Both the position numbers and the translations under genes were made by a program. From Pseudoduganella rivuli (GTDB lineage: Bacteria; Pseudomonadota; Gammaproteobacteria; Burkholderiales; Burkholderiaceae_D), in contig NZ_WKJJ01000019.1 in the NCBI RefSeq assembly GCF_009674485.1, positions 1-64,000 on the forward strand: a DNA stretch of 64,000 bases. The letters are read 5' to 3'. Each line of letters starts with the position of its first letter. Position 1 is the first letter of the stretch. This document shows positions 37,407 to 46,092 of this stretch, piece after piece. The notes under the pieces are model-generated. The model had not been told where the DNA came from. It saw nothing but the letters and a program-made list of their open reading frames with translations, and did no database searches.

Positions 37407-38534
37407 TTAATCCTGGAGCAGGGGTGTGAATTCGTTGATTTCGTCGAGGATGTCGGCGGCCAGCAACGGCGACACGGTATCCGGGCTTTCCAGGGTCATC
37501 GCGGCGACTTTCAGGCCACGGCGGCAAGCCAGCGACAAATCGCCGTTGCCCTGGTACAGCGACCAGCATACGCCGGCGGAAAACGCATCACCGGCGCCGG
37601 TGACATCGATGACGTCCACTTGCGGCGCAGGCAGCCAGGCCACGCCATCTTTGTGAGTGTAGTACACGCCTTCGCCGCCGCACGTGACGATCACGTCCTG
37701 CGCGCCTTGCGCCTGCACGTCGCGGCACGCCTGGCCGACGTCGTTTTCATCGGCCAGCTTGCGCCCCACGCGGGTTTCCAGTTCCGCGCGGTTCAGGATC
37801 AGCAGGCGGCAGCCGTGCAAATCCTGCGGCAGGCGCGCCATTTTCGGCTGCGAAACGGCGACGATGACCAGCGGCGCGGCGCCGACACGGGCGTCTTCCA
37901 GCAAGGTGGCGACACTGTCGACCGGCAGGTTCAGGTCGGCGACCACCATGGCGGCGGCGGTGCGCTGCGGTGCGCGGCTGGCAATGAAGCCGGGCGTCAA
38001 CTGGTCGAACAGCGCCATATCGGCCAGGCCGAGCAGCAGTTCTCCACGTTCGTCGAGCACGGCGGTATAGGTGCCGCTGTACGTATTGGCGAGTTTCAGC
38101 GTGCCGCGCGTATCGATACCCGCATCTTCACCATGTTGTAACAGAGACAGTCCGGCGCCATCGTCGCCAATGGCCGTCAACAGGGAAGAGGGCAAGCCCA
38201 GGCGGGCTAGATTTTCTGCGATATTGCGCGCCACGCCGCCAAATACTTCTTCAGCGGTGGCAGGGTTGGAAGTCCCCATTTGCAGGGGGGCAATCGAGCG
38301 GAGTTTGCGGTCCAGGCAGGCGGCGCCGATGCACATGACCGGACGTTTGTCCGGCAATACGTAGGCACGGCCAAGCAGGCGGCGTTCACGGATAAGGCTG
38401 GCAATGTGGCCTGCCACGGCGGACCGTGACAGGCGCAGTTCGACCGCCAGGTCTTGCTGCGATACAAAGGGGTTGGCCCGTATCAGCTCGTATAACTGTT
38501 CCTTTTTGGATAGGTCGTTCACGGCAGTCTTCAT
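37407..38534 (-). CDS. psuK: Pseudouridine kinase, HTH-PfkB fusion
   Basis: A PfkB-family sugar/nucleoside kinase that phosphorylates pseudouridine for PsuG. From the ATG at 38534 it is 375 residues: a helix-turn-helix of about 55 residues (ELIRANPFVSQQDLAVELRLSRSAV shortened region) followed by the kinase domain from VMCIGAACLDRKL, with the DVTGAGDAFSAG catalytic motif near the C-terminus. An HTH-kinase fusion suggests the enzyme may also regulate transcription. Two more upstream ATGs are in frame (38558, 38585); none has a strong ribosome site. A paired dyad lies just upstream. Confidence 0.88.
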   Translation of the reverse strand: MKTAVNDLSKKEQLYELIRANPFVSQQDLAVELRLSRSAVAGHIASLIRERRLLGRAYVLPDKRPVMCIGAACLDRKLRSIAPLQMGTSNPATAEEVFGGVARNIAENLARLGLPSSLLTAIGDDGAGLSLLQHGEDAGIDTRGTLKLANTYSGTYTAVLDERGELLLGLADMALFDQLTPGFIASRAPQRTAAAMVVADLNLPVDSVATLLEDARVGAAPLVIVAVSQPKMARLPQDLHGCRLLILNRAELETRVGRKLADENDVGQACRDVQAQGAQDVIVTCGGEGVYYTHKDGVAWLPAPQVDVIDVTGAGDAFSAGVCWSLYQGNGDLSLACRRGLKVAAMTLESPDTVSPLLAADILDEINEFTPLLQD

Positions 38535-38543
38535 GTTGGGTAA

Positions 38544-38573
38544 ACATTTGTCGATCATTGTGGACAAATGTCC
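38544..38573. promoter_or_regulatory. Paired dyad upstream of psuK, candidate operator
   Basis: Two opposed half-sites, acatttgt at 38544-38551 and acaaatgt at 38564-38571, are centred 20 bp apart (two helical turns); the right one also forms ggaca-aa-tgtcc. They lie 10-40 bp upstream of the preferred psuK start, where a repressor such as the HTH domain of PsuK could bind. Confidence 0.5.
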
Positions 38574-38626
38574 GCCGCGTGTCAATCGGTGTCTAATTGA
38601 GTATTTCCACTAATACGGTACCACCT

Positions 38627-38649
38627 ATTTATACTTCGTTCGTATAAAT
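38627..38649. promoter_or_regulatory. Inverted repeat upstream of xapA, candidate operator
   Basis: Eight-base arms atttatac and gtataaat flank ttcgttc. The site sits in the 193-bp region between divergent psuK and xapA, about 130 bp before the xapA start, in an AT-rich stretch. Confidence 0.45.
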
Positions 38650-38778
38650 GATGAAGAAAAATGGTATTTGCCATACATATAGCCAATACTGCATAGTAAC
38701 GCTTCACTCGAAATCCATGCTGGCGCAAGCCGTTGCGCGCAACAGCACGTATATACCAACATCCATAACGAGGAACCC

Positions 38779-39618
38779 ATGTCTAACAACGCTCCATTCC
38801 AGGCCGCCGCCCTTGTCCGTTCCCGCATGCCGGCGAACTTCCAGCCACGTCTCGCACTGGTGCTGGGCTCCGGCCTTGGCGTGCTGGCCGAGCAGATGCA
38901 GGATGCGGTGACGATTCCGTTCGATGAATTGCCAGGTTTCCCGATCAGCACCGTGCACGGCCACGCCGGCGCGATGGTGCTGGGCACCCTGTCCGGTGTA
39001 CAAGTCGTGTGCCTGAAGGGCCGCGGCCACTTCTACGAAGGCTATGGCCTGGGCGTGATGACGTCCGCCGTGCGGACCCTGAAACTGCTGGGTGTGGACT
39101 TCCTGTTTGTGACCAATGCCGCCGGTTCGCTGCGTCCGGAAGTGGATGCGGGTTCGCTGGTGGCGCTGACCGACCATATCAACCTGTTGCCGGGCACGCC
39201 GATGATCGGCCCGAACGACGAGCGTTTCGGCCCGCGCTTCTTCTCGATGTCGAATTGCTACGACGCCGACCTGCGCAACCAGCTGAAAGCCACGGCGGCG
39301 GAAACCGGCATCACGCTGCACGACGGCGTGTACATCGCGTACTCCGGCCCGAACTTTGAAACCGCTGCGGAAATCCGCGCCTTTAAAGTACTGGGCGCCG
39401 ACGTGGTTGGCATGTCCGTGGTACCGGAAGTCATTCCGGCCCGCCACTGTGGCCTGAAAGTCATGGGCGTCTCCGTGGTGACCAACCTGGCCGAAGGCAT
39501 GTCGCCATTCCAGCTGTCGCACGAGCAAACGCTGAAATACGCGGCCATCGGCGCGGAAAGCCTGGTGAAACTGATCCTGGCCTTCCTGGCCAACGTGGCG
39601 AAAACGCCGCGCGCATAA
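38779..39618 (+). CDS. xapA: Purine nucleoside phosphorylase, XapA-like
   Basis: A 279-residue trimeric-type purine nucleoside phosphorylase that yields a free purine base and (deoxy)ribose 1-phosphate. Signatures include LVLGSGLGVLAEQM, GFPISTVHGHAGAMVLG, CLKGRGHFYEGYG, LFVTNAAGSLRPEV and GPNFETAAEIR with SVVPEVIPARHC. From memory these segments are very close to E. coli XapA (xanthosine/inosine/guanosine phosphorylase) rather than to hexameric DeoD. It precedes deoB and has its own terminator. Inosine released by the exported deaminase would be a logical substrate. Confidence 0.9.
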   Translation: MSNNAPFQAAALVRSRMPANFQPRLALVLGSGLGVLAEQMQDAVTIPFDELPGFPISTVHGHAGAMVLGTLSGVQVVCLKGRGHFYEGYGLGVMTSAVRTLKLLGVDFLFVTNAAGSLRPEVDAGSLVALTDHINLLPGTPMIGPNDERFGPRFFSMSNCYDADLRNQLKATAAETGITLHDGVYIAYSGPNFETAAEIRAFKVLGADVVGMSVVPEVIPARHCGLKVMGVSVVTNLAEGMSPFQLSHEQTLKYAAIGAESLVKLILAFLANVAKTPRA

Positions 39619-39632
39619 CGCGGCAGCAAGCA

Positions 39633-39657
39633 GAAAAAGAGCGGCTCGACCGCTCTT
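39633..39657 (+). terminator. Rho-independent terminator between xapA and deoB
   Basis: A 10-bp stem (aaaagagcgg / ccgctctttt) with loop ctcga ends in four T. It separates xapA from the deo operon, which therefore needs either readthrough or a promoter of its own in the 50 bp before deoB. Confidence 0.85.
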
Positions 39658-39710
39658 TTGCATTGCATGGCCTACACTGAATTCTCTTAACTTAACCGAC
39701 GAGCACCATC

Positions 39711-40904
39711 ATGTCACGCGCCTTCATTCTCCTGCTGGATTCCTTCGGCCTCGGCGCCACGCCGGACGCCGACAAGTATGGCGACGCCGCCACCAACACC
39801 TTTGGCCATATTGCCGCCTGGGCGGCAAAAGAAGGCAAGCCGATGGACTTGCCGAACCTGGAAAAACTGGGTCTGGCCGCCGCCGCCCATACCGCTTGCG
39901 GCGAATGGGCCGCGGGTTTCAGCCGGCGCGATGGGTTTACCGCTGCCTATGGCGCCGCACGCGAGCAATCGACGGGCAAGGATACGCAATCGGGCCACTG
40001 GGAAATCGCCGGCGTGCCGGTGCTGTTCGACTGGGGCTACTTCCCGAAAACCGTGCCGTCGTTCCCGCAAGAGTTGACGGACAAATTGCAGGCGCTGACC
40101 GGCGTGCCGGGCTTCCTCGGCAATTGCCACGCTTCCGGCACCACCATCATCAATGAGCTGGGCGACGAGCACGTGGCGACCGGCAAGCCGATCCTGTACA
40201 CGTCGGCCGACTCGGTCTTGCAGATCGCGTGCCACGAACAGCACTTCGGGCTGGAGCGTTTGTACGACATGTGCGAAAAGGCCTATGAACTCGTCAAACC
40301 GTACAACATCGGCCGCATCATCGCCCGTCCGTTCGTCGGTGAAAACGGTAACTACAAGCGCACGTCGAACCGCCACGATTACGCGGTGCCGCCGCATGCG
40401 CCGACCCTGCTGGACCACGTGAAAAACGAAGGCGGCGAAGTGATCGCGCTGGGCAAGATCAGCGATATCTATGCGGGGCAGGGCGTGTCCCGCGTCGTCA
40501 AGGGCCCGGACAATATGGCGCTGTTCGACGCGCTGCTGAAAGTACAGGACGAAGCGGGCGACAAGTCGCTGACGTTCGTGAACTTCGTCGACTTCGACCA
40601 GGCGTTCGGCCATCGCCGCGACGTGGCCGGCTACTCGAACGCGCTGCATGAAATGGATGCGCGCCTGCCGGAATTCTTCGCGAAGATGAAGGACGGCGAC
40701 CTGTGCGTCATCACGGCCGATCACGGCTGCGATCCGACGTCGCCAGGCTCCGACCATACGCGCGAACATATCCCCGTGATCTTCTTCGGCCCGGGTGTCC
40801 AGGGCCGCGCCCTCGGCATCTCCGACACGTTCTCGGATATCGGCCAGACCATTGCCCACCACCTCGGCGTGCAACCCCTTTCCAACGGAAATAATCTCTT
40901 ATGA
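39711..40904 (+). CDS. deoB: Phosphopentomutase
   Basis: DeoB interconverts (deoxy)ribose 1-phosphate and 5-phosphate, linking nucleoside phosphorylases to DeoC or the pentose phosphate pathway. The 397-residue protein belongs to the alkaline-phosphatase-like superfamily; metal ligands include Asp10 in LLLDSFGLGATPDADKYGD and the ITADHGCDPTSPGSDHTRE cluster near the C-terminus, with GKDTQSGHWE after residue 85. Its end overlaps deoC by four bases (ATGA). Confidence 0.95.
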   Translation: MSRAFILLLDSFGLGATPDADKYGDAATNTFGHIAAWAAKEGKPMDLPNLEKLGLAAAAHTACGEWAAGFSRRDGFTAAYGAAREQSTGKDTQSGHWEIAGVPVLFDWGYFPKTVPSFPQELTDKLQALTGVPGFLGNCHASGTTIINELGDEHVATGKPILYTSADSVLQIACHEQHFGLERLYDMCEKAYELVKPYNIGRIIARPFVGENGNYKRTSNRHDYAVPPHAPTLLDHVKNEGGEVIALGKISDIYAGQGVSRVVKGPDNMALFDALLKVQDEAGDKSLTFVNFVDFDQAFGHRRDVAGYSNALHEMDARLPEFFAKMKDGDLCVITADHGCDPTSPGSDHTREHIPVIFFGPGVQGRALGISDTFSDIGQTIAHHLGVQPLSNGNNLL

Positions 40905-41860
40905 CCATCGATCATTTCAAGCGCAATGAGGCGATGCCGCTCGACCTGGGCTGGCTGAACCATATCCACGTGAACAAAGCCGCGGCCGACCGCCGGGCTC
41001 AATCGCTGGCCAACCGCCGTACCGTCAAGAAGGAATACCAGGCCGCGTGGCTGGTCAAGGCGATCGAACTGATCGACCTGACCACGCTGGCCGGCGACGA
41101 TACGCCGGGCCGCGTCGAGCGCCTGTGCATGAAGGCCATGCGTCCGCTGCGCAGCGACCTGGTGGAGGCGTTGGGCCTGCAGGACCGCAACCTGATGACG
41201 GGCGCCGTGTGCGTGTACCACGAAATGATCCAGCACGCCGATAAAGTGCTGAAAGGCCGTTTGCCGATCGCCGCCGTGTCGACCGGCTTCCCCGCCGGTT
41301 TGACCAGCATGGAAACCAAGGTGCGCGAAATCGAATTGTCGGTGGCGGCCGGCGCGAAGGAAATCGATATCGTCATCACGCGCCAGCACGTCCTGACGGG
41401 CAACTGGCAAGCGCTGTACGATGAAATGCTGGCTTACCGCAAGGCGTGCGGCGAAGCGCACGTGAAAGCCATCCTGGCCACCGGCGACCTGGTGACGCTG
41501 GAAAACGTGGCGAAGGCATCGTGGGTCTGCATGATGGCCGGCGCCGATTTCATCAAGACCTCGACCGGTAAAGAGGGTGTCAACGCCACCATCCCCGTGT
41601 CGCTGGTGATGGTGCGCGCGATCCGCGAATACCATGAACGCACGGGTTTCCAGATCGGCTACAAGCCGGCCGGCGGCGTCGGCACGGCCAAGGCCGCGCT
41701 GCAATACATGACCGTGATGAAAGAAGAACTGGGCAATGAATGGCTGGAACCGCATCTGTTCCGTATCGGCGCATCGAGCCTGCTGACTGACATCGAGCGC
41801 CAGCTCGAACATTATGTCACCGGCAATTACTCGGCCGCCCACCGTCACGCGCAACCCTAA
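40901..41860 (+). CDS. deoC: Deoxyribose-phosphate aldolase
   Basis: Class I aldolase that splits deoxyribose 5-phosphate to acetaldehyde and glyceraldehyde 3-phosphate. At 319 residues it is about 60 residues longer than E. coli DeoC because of an N-terminal extension. The Schiff-base Lys219 is in DFIKTSTGKEGVNAT, the proton-relay Lys255 in YKPAGGVG and Asp156 in AKEIDIVIT. It overlaps deoB at its start and is followed directly by an aldehyde dehydrogenase that can take the acetaldehyde. Confidence 0.95.
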   Translation: MTIDHFKRNEAMPLDLGWLNHIHVNKAAADRRAQSLANRRTVKKEYQAAWLVKAIELIDLTTLAGDDTPGRVERLCMKAMRPLRSDLVEALGLQDRNLMTGAVCVYHEMIQHADKVLKGRLPIAAVSTGFPAGLTSMETKVREIELSVAAGAKEIDIVITRQHVLTGNWQALYDEMLAYRKACGEAHVKAILATGDLVTLENVAKASWVCMMAGADFIKTSTGKEGVNATIPVSLVMVRAIREYHERTGFQIGYKPAGGVGTAKAALQYMTVMKEELGNEWLEPHLFRIGASSLLTDIERQLEHYVTGNYSAAHRHAQP

Positions 41861-41870
41861 GGATCCATTC

Positions 41871-44255
41871 ATGCCAACTATCAACGACATCCTGAAGACC
41901 ATGGAATACGGCCCCGCACCAGAAAGCCAGAAAGAAGCGCAAGCATGGCTGGACCAGCAAGGCCGCAAATTCGGCCTGTTCATCGACAACGCGTGGAGCG
42001 AGCCGGGTGAACTGTTTGCTTCGAACAATCCCGCCGACGGCAAGCAACTGGCGGAACTGACGCAGGCCACGACGGACGACGTGAACCGCGCCGTCGACGC
42101 CGCGCGCCGCGCGCAACCGGCATGGCAAGGCCTGGGCGGCCACGGCCGCGCAAAAATCCTGTACGCGATTGCGCGCCTGATGCAAAAGCATGCGCGCCTG
42201 TTCGCCGTGCTGGAAACGCTGGACAATGGCAAGACCATCCGCGAAACCCGCGATGCCGACTTGCCGCTGGTGGCGCGCCACTTTTACTACCACGCGGGCT
42301 GGGCCCAGCTGCAGGACGAGGAATTCGCAGGCCACCGCCCGGTCGGCGTGGTGGGCCAGATCGTGCCATGGAACTTCCCGCTGCTGATGCTGGCATGGAA
42401 AGTCGCGCCGGCACTGGCTGCCGGCAACACCATCGTGTTCAAGCCGGCGGAATTCACGTCGCTGACCGCGATGCTGTTTGCGCACATTTGCGTGCAGGCC
42501 GGCGTGCCGGCCGGTGTCGTCAATATCGTGACCGGCGACGGCCGCGTGGGCGAAGCCATCGTCAAGCATGAAGGCATCGACAAGCTGGCATTCACCGGCT
42601 CGACCGAAGTGGGCCGCATCATCCGCGAAGCCACCGCCGGTTCGGGCAAGAAGCTGTCGCTGGAACTGGGCGGCAAGTCGCCGTTCATCGTGTTCGAAGA
42701 TGCGGACCTGGACGCGGCGGTCGAAGGCCTGGTCGATTCGATCTGGTTCAACCAGGGGCAGGTCTGCTGCGCCGGTTCGCGCCTGCTGGTGCAGGAATCG
42801 GTCGAGGAACGCTTCCTGGCGAAGCTGCGCGCCCGCATGGATAACCTGCGCCTCGGTTCGCCGCTGGACAAGTCGATGGATATCGGTGCGCTGGTCGACC
42901 CGATCCAGCGCCAGCGCATCGCCGGCCTGGTGGAAGCGGCCCGCTGCGAAGGTTGCGACGTGTACCAGCCGGCCGGCTGCGTGATCCCGACCGATGGTTC
43001 GTGGTTCCCGCCGACGCTGATCACGGGCGCGTCGACGTCCGCCGCCGTGGCGCAGGCTGAAATCTTTGGCCCCGTGCTGGTGGCGATGAGCTTCCGTACC
43101 CCGGCCGAAGCCGTGCAACTGGCCAACAACACCGTGTATGGCCTGGCATCGTGCGTGTGGACTGAAAACATTTCGCTGGCGCTGGACGTCGCGCCCGCCA
43201 TCAAGGCCGGTGTGGTGTGGATCAACACCGCCAACCAGTTCGACGCCGCTTGCGGCTTCGGCGGTTACCGCGAATCCGGCTATGGCCGTGAAGGCGGCCG
43301 CGAAGGCATGTATGAATACCTGGTACCGCTGTCGGAAGACCAGCGTCCGGCCGCGCCGATCGCGGCAGACAAGGGCAAGGCGAAAGCCGCCGCGCCGTCG
43401 GCCGATCCGTTCGCCATCGACCGTACCGCCAAGCTGTACATCGGCGGCAAGCAGGCCCGCCCTGACGGCGCCTACAGCCGCGCGATCACTGGCTTTGATG
43501 GCAAGTTCCTCGGCGAAGTCGGCGAGGGCAACCGCAAGGATATCCGTAACGCGGTAGAAGCTGCGCACAAGGCCACCGGCTGGACCAAGGCCACGGCGCA
43601 CAACCGCGCACAGGTGCTGTTCTACATCGCTGAAAACCTGGCGGCGCGCGGCGCGGAATTCGCCGAGCGTATTGCGGCGCAGACCGGCGCGAAGAATGCT
43701 GAAAAAGAAGTGCAGGCCGCCGTCGAGCGCCTGTTCTACTGGGCCGCGTGGGCCGACAAATACGACGGCTTGGCGCACCAGCCGCCGATGCACGGCATCA
43801 CCGTGGCGCTGAACGAAGCGATTGGCGTGATCGGCATCGTGGCGCCGAATGAAAACCCGCTGCTGGGCTTCATTTCGCTGGTGGCGCCGGCCATTGCCGT
43901 GGGCAACCGCGTGGTCGTGGTGCCGTCGGAAGCGCATCCGCTGACGGCGACCGACCTGTACCAGGTGTTCGACACGTCCGACCTGCCGGGCGGCGTCGTG
44001 AACATCGTGACCGGCTCGGCGGACGAACTGGCGCGCACGCTGGCAACGCACTCGGACGTCGACGCCATCTGGCGCCACGACGGTTCCGCCGCCGGCTGCG
44101 CCGAAGTGGAACGCCTGTCGGCAGGTTCGCTGAAGCGCACGTGGACCGGCGGCGCAAAAGGCCGCGACTGGTTCAGCACCGCGCAAGCGGGCGGCCGCAC
44201 GGTGCTGGCGCATGCCTCGCAAGTGAAAAACATCTGGATTCCATACGGCGTATAA
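41871..44255 (+). CDS. Two-domain aldehyde dehydrogenase, ALDH16-like
   Basis: A 794-residue fusion of two aldehyde dehydrogenase domains. The first (residues about 30-500) is complete: Asn168 in VPWNFP, Lys191, Glu265 in LELGGKSP and catalytic Cys299 in GQVCCAG. The second (about 520-794) keeps the NAD-domain fold (IGVIGIVAPNENPLLGF) but has no matching catalytic cysteine and is shortened. Bacterial ALDH16 proteins have this layout. Between deoC and deoA it most likely oxidises the acetaldehyde made by DeoC. The ATG at 41871 has GGA just upstream; a longer frame overlaps deoC. Confidence 0.88.
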   Translation: MPTINDILKTMEYGPAPESQKEAQAWLDQQGRKFGLFIDNAWSEPGELFASNNPADGKQLAELTQATTDDVNRAVDAARRAQPAWQGLGGHGRAKILYAIARLMQKHARLFAVLETLDNGKTIRETRDADLPLVARHFYYHAGWAQLQDEEFAGHRPVGVVGQIVPWNFPLLMLAWKVAPALAAGNTIVFKPAEFTSLTAMLFAHICVQAGVPAGVVNIVTGDGRVGEAIVKHEGIDKLAFTGSTEVGRIIREATAGSGKKLSLELGGKSPFIVFEDADLDAAVEGLVDSIWFNQGQVCCAGSRLLVQESVEERFLAKLRARMDNLRLGSPLDKSMDIGALVDPIQRQRIAGLVEAARCEGCDVYQPAGCVIPTDGSWFPPTLITGASTSAAVAQAEIFGPVLVAMSFRTPAEAVQLANNTVYGLASCVWTENISLALDVAPAIKAGVVWINTANQFDAACGFGGYRESGYGREGGREGMYEYLVPLSEDQRPAAPIAADKGKAKAAAPSADPFAIDRTAKLYIGGKQARPDGAYSRAITGFDGKFLGEVGEGNRKDIRNAVEAAHKATGWTKATAHNRAQVLFYIAENLAARGAEFAERIAAQTGAKNAEKEVQAAVERLFYWAAWADKYDGLAHQPPMHGITVALNEAIGVIGIVAPNENPLLGFISLVAPAIAVGNRVVVVPSEAHPLTATDLYQVFDTSDLPGGVVNIVTGSADELARTLATHSDVDAIWRHDGSAAGCAEVERLSAGSLKRTWTGGAKGRDWFSTAQAGGRTVLAHASQVKNIWIPYGV

Positions 44256-44284
44256 ATAACGCCATACGGGAATTGCAATAGCAG

Positions 44285-44315
44285 GGGCCGCATGTCCGTA
44301 TCGGACATGCGGCCC
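44285..44315 (+). other. Strong 14-bp hairpin between ALDH and deoA
   Basis: A 14-bp perfect stem around the loop tat (arms gggccgcatgtccg and cggacatgcggccc) lies in the 96-bp gap. It has no T run, so it is probably not a terminator; it could stabilise or process the deo mRNA, or attenuate downstream expression. Confidence 0.65.
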
Positions 44316-44351
44316 GAATACCTTACAAGACAACACTCCAAGAGACCGACA

Positions 44352-45674
44352 ATGTTCCTGACCCAAGAAATCATCCGCAAAAAACGCGACAAGGGGGCGC
44401 TGACGCCGGAAGAAATCCAGTTCTTCGTGCGCGGCATCACGGACGGCAGCGTCAGCGAAGGGCAGATTGCCGCGCTGGCCATGGCCGTGTATTTCAACGA
44501 CATGAACATGGACGAGCGCGTTGCATTCACGCTGGCCATGCGCGATTCCGGCGCGGTGCTGGACTGGTCGGGCCTGAACCTGCCTGGTCCGGTGGTCGAC
44601 AAGCATTCCACGGGCGGCGTGGGCGATGTGGTGTCGCTGCTGCTGGGCCCCATGGTGGCGGCCTGCGGCGGCTATGTGCCGATGATTTCCGGCCGTGGCC
44701 TGGGCCACACGGGCGGCACGCTGGACAAGTTCGATTCCATCCCCGGCTACAACACGGTGCCGGACAATGACTTGTTCCGTAAAGTGGTGAAGGAAGTGGG
44801 CGTGGCCATCATCGGCCAGACGTCGAACCTGGCGCCGTCGGACAAGCGCTTCTACAGCATCCGCGACGTGACGGCGACGGTGGAATCGGTGGCCATGATC
44901 ACCGGTTCCATCCTGTCGAAGAAACTGTCGGCGGGCTTGCAGGCGCTGGTGATGGATGTGAAAGCCGGCACCGGCGCCTTCATGCCGACCTACGACAAAT
45001 CCGTGGAACTGGCGGAATCCATCGTCAAGGTGGGCAATGGCGCGGGCATGATGACGTCCGCCATCCTGACGGACATGAATGAATCGCTGGCGCCGTATGC
45101 CGGCAACGCCGTGGAAGTGCGGGGCGCGATCGATTACCTGACGGGCAAATCCCGTCCCGCGCGCCTGCACGAAGTGACGATGGCGCTGTGCGCGGAAATG
45201 CTGGTGCTGGGCAAGCTGGCGGCCGACGAAGTGGAAGCGCGCCAGAAGCTGCAGGCGGCGCTGGACACGGGCGCGGCCACCGAACGCTTTGCGCGCATGG
45301 TGGTGGCGCTGGGCGGCCCGGCCAACCTGGTCGAGAATCCGGACCAGTACCTGGCGAAAGCGCCGATTCTGGTGCCGGCGCCCGCGCTGAAATCCGGCTA
45401 TGCGGCGGCCACCAATTGCCGCGGTATCGGCCTGTCGGTCGTGAGCCTGGGCGGCGGCCGCCGCCGTCCGACCGATGCCATCGATTTCGCCGTGGGCCTG
45501 ACGGACCTGGCCGGACTGGGCGACCGCATCGAAGCGGGCCAGCCGCTGGCCATGGTGCACGCACGCACGGAGGCGGCCGCCGCGCAGGCGATCGCGGAAA
45601 TCCAGGCGGCCTACACCATCGCGGAAGACAAGCCGGCTGCCAACCCGGTCATTTACCGCACGATCCGTCCATAA
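44352..45674 (+). CDS. deoA: Thymidine phosphorylase
   Basis: DeoA releases thymine (or uracil) and deoxyribose 1-phosphate from deoxynucleosides. The 440-residue length is typical. The family signature is KHSTGGVGDVVSLLLGPMVAA around residue 80-100, together with SGRGLGHTGGTLDKFDSIPG and DVKAGTGAFMPTY. The ATG at 44352 starts at MFLTQEIIRKKRDK as in homologues; an in-frame ATG at 44292 would lie within the hairpin. Its product feeds DeoB and DeoC upstream. Confidence 0.95.
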   Translation: MFLTQEIIRKKRDKGALTPEEIQFFVRGITDGSVSEGQIAALAMAVYFNDMNMDERVAFTLAMRDSGAVLDWSGLNLPGPVVDKHSTGGVGDVVSLLLGPMVAACGGYVPMISGRGLGHTGGTLDKFDSIPGYNTVPDNDLFRKVVKEVGVAIIGQTSNLAPSDKRFYSIRDVTATVESVAMITGSILSKKLSAGLQALVMDVKAGTGAFMPTYDKSVELAESIVKVGNGAGMMTSAILTDMNESLAPYAGNAVEVRGAIDYLTGKSRPARLHEVTMALCAEMLVLGKLAADEVEARQKLQAALDTGAATERFARMVVALGGPANLVENPDQYLAKAPILVPAPALKSGYAAATNCRGIGLSVVSLGGGRRRPTDAIDFAVGLTDLAGLGDRIEAGQPLAMVHARTEAAAAQAIAEIQAAYTIAEDKPAANPVIYRTIRP

Positions 45675-45684
45675 CGGGAGCAAC

Positions 45685-46092
45685 ATGAACAATGAACAAC
45701 TGATCGCCGAAGCGGCTGCCGCGCGGCTGAAGGCGTACACCCCTTACTCGAACTTCAAGGTCGGCGCGGCCTTGTTGTGCAACGATGGCCGCGTGTTCCA
45801 CGGCTGTAACGTGGAAAACGCATCGTATGGCTTGTGCAATTGCGCTGAACGCACGGCGTTTTTCAGCGCGGTGGCGCACGGCTACAAGCCGGGCGACTTC
45901 GACCGGCTCGCCGTCATCGGCGACACCGACGGTCCCATCGCACCCTGCGGCGCATGCCGCCAGGTGGTGCTAGAACTGGGCGGCAATGAATTGCCCGTGG
46001 TGTTGTCCAACCTGAAGGGCGACGTGTTTGAAACCACTGCGGCCGAGCAGCTTCCCAACGCGTTCGGCGGCGCGGACTTAAAAAAGAAGTGA
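45685..46092 (+). CDS. cdd: Cytidine deaminase
   Basis: A 135-residue zinc enzyme converting cytidine or deoxycytidine to uridine or deoxyuridine, which DeoA can then use in the deoxy form. Zinc and catalytic residues are Cys53 and Glu55 in CNCAER and Cys88 and Cys91 in PCGACRQ. The short tetrameric type is indicated by length. It lies ten bases after deoA and its stop overlaps the GTG start of the next deaminase gene. Confidence 0.94.
   Translation: MNNEQLIAEAAAARLKAYTPYSNFKVGAALLCNDGRVFHGCNVENASYGLCNCAERTAFFSAVAHGYKPGDFDRLAVIGDTDGPIAPCGACRQVVLELGGNELPVVLSNLKGDVFETTAAEQLPNAFGGADLKKK

Noticed and set aside
41817..45740. 1307-codon open frame on the minus strand
   Set aside because: It lies antisense to deoC, the ALDH, deoA and cdd, all with clear motifs. 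Its translation is rich in His, Arg, Gln and Ala without recognisable domains, as expected for a high-GC shadow frame.
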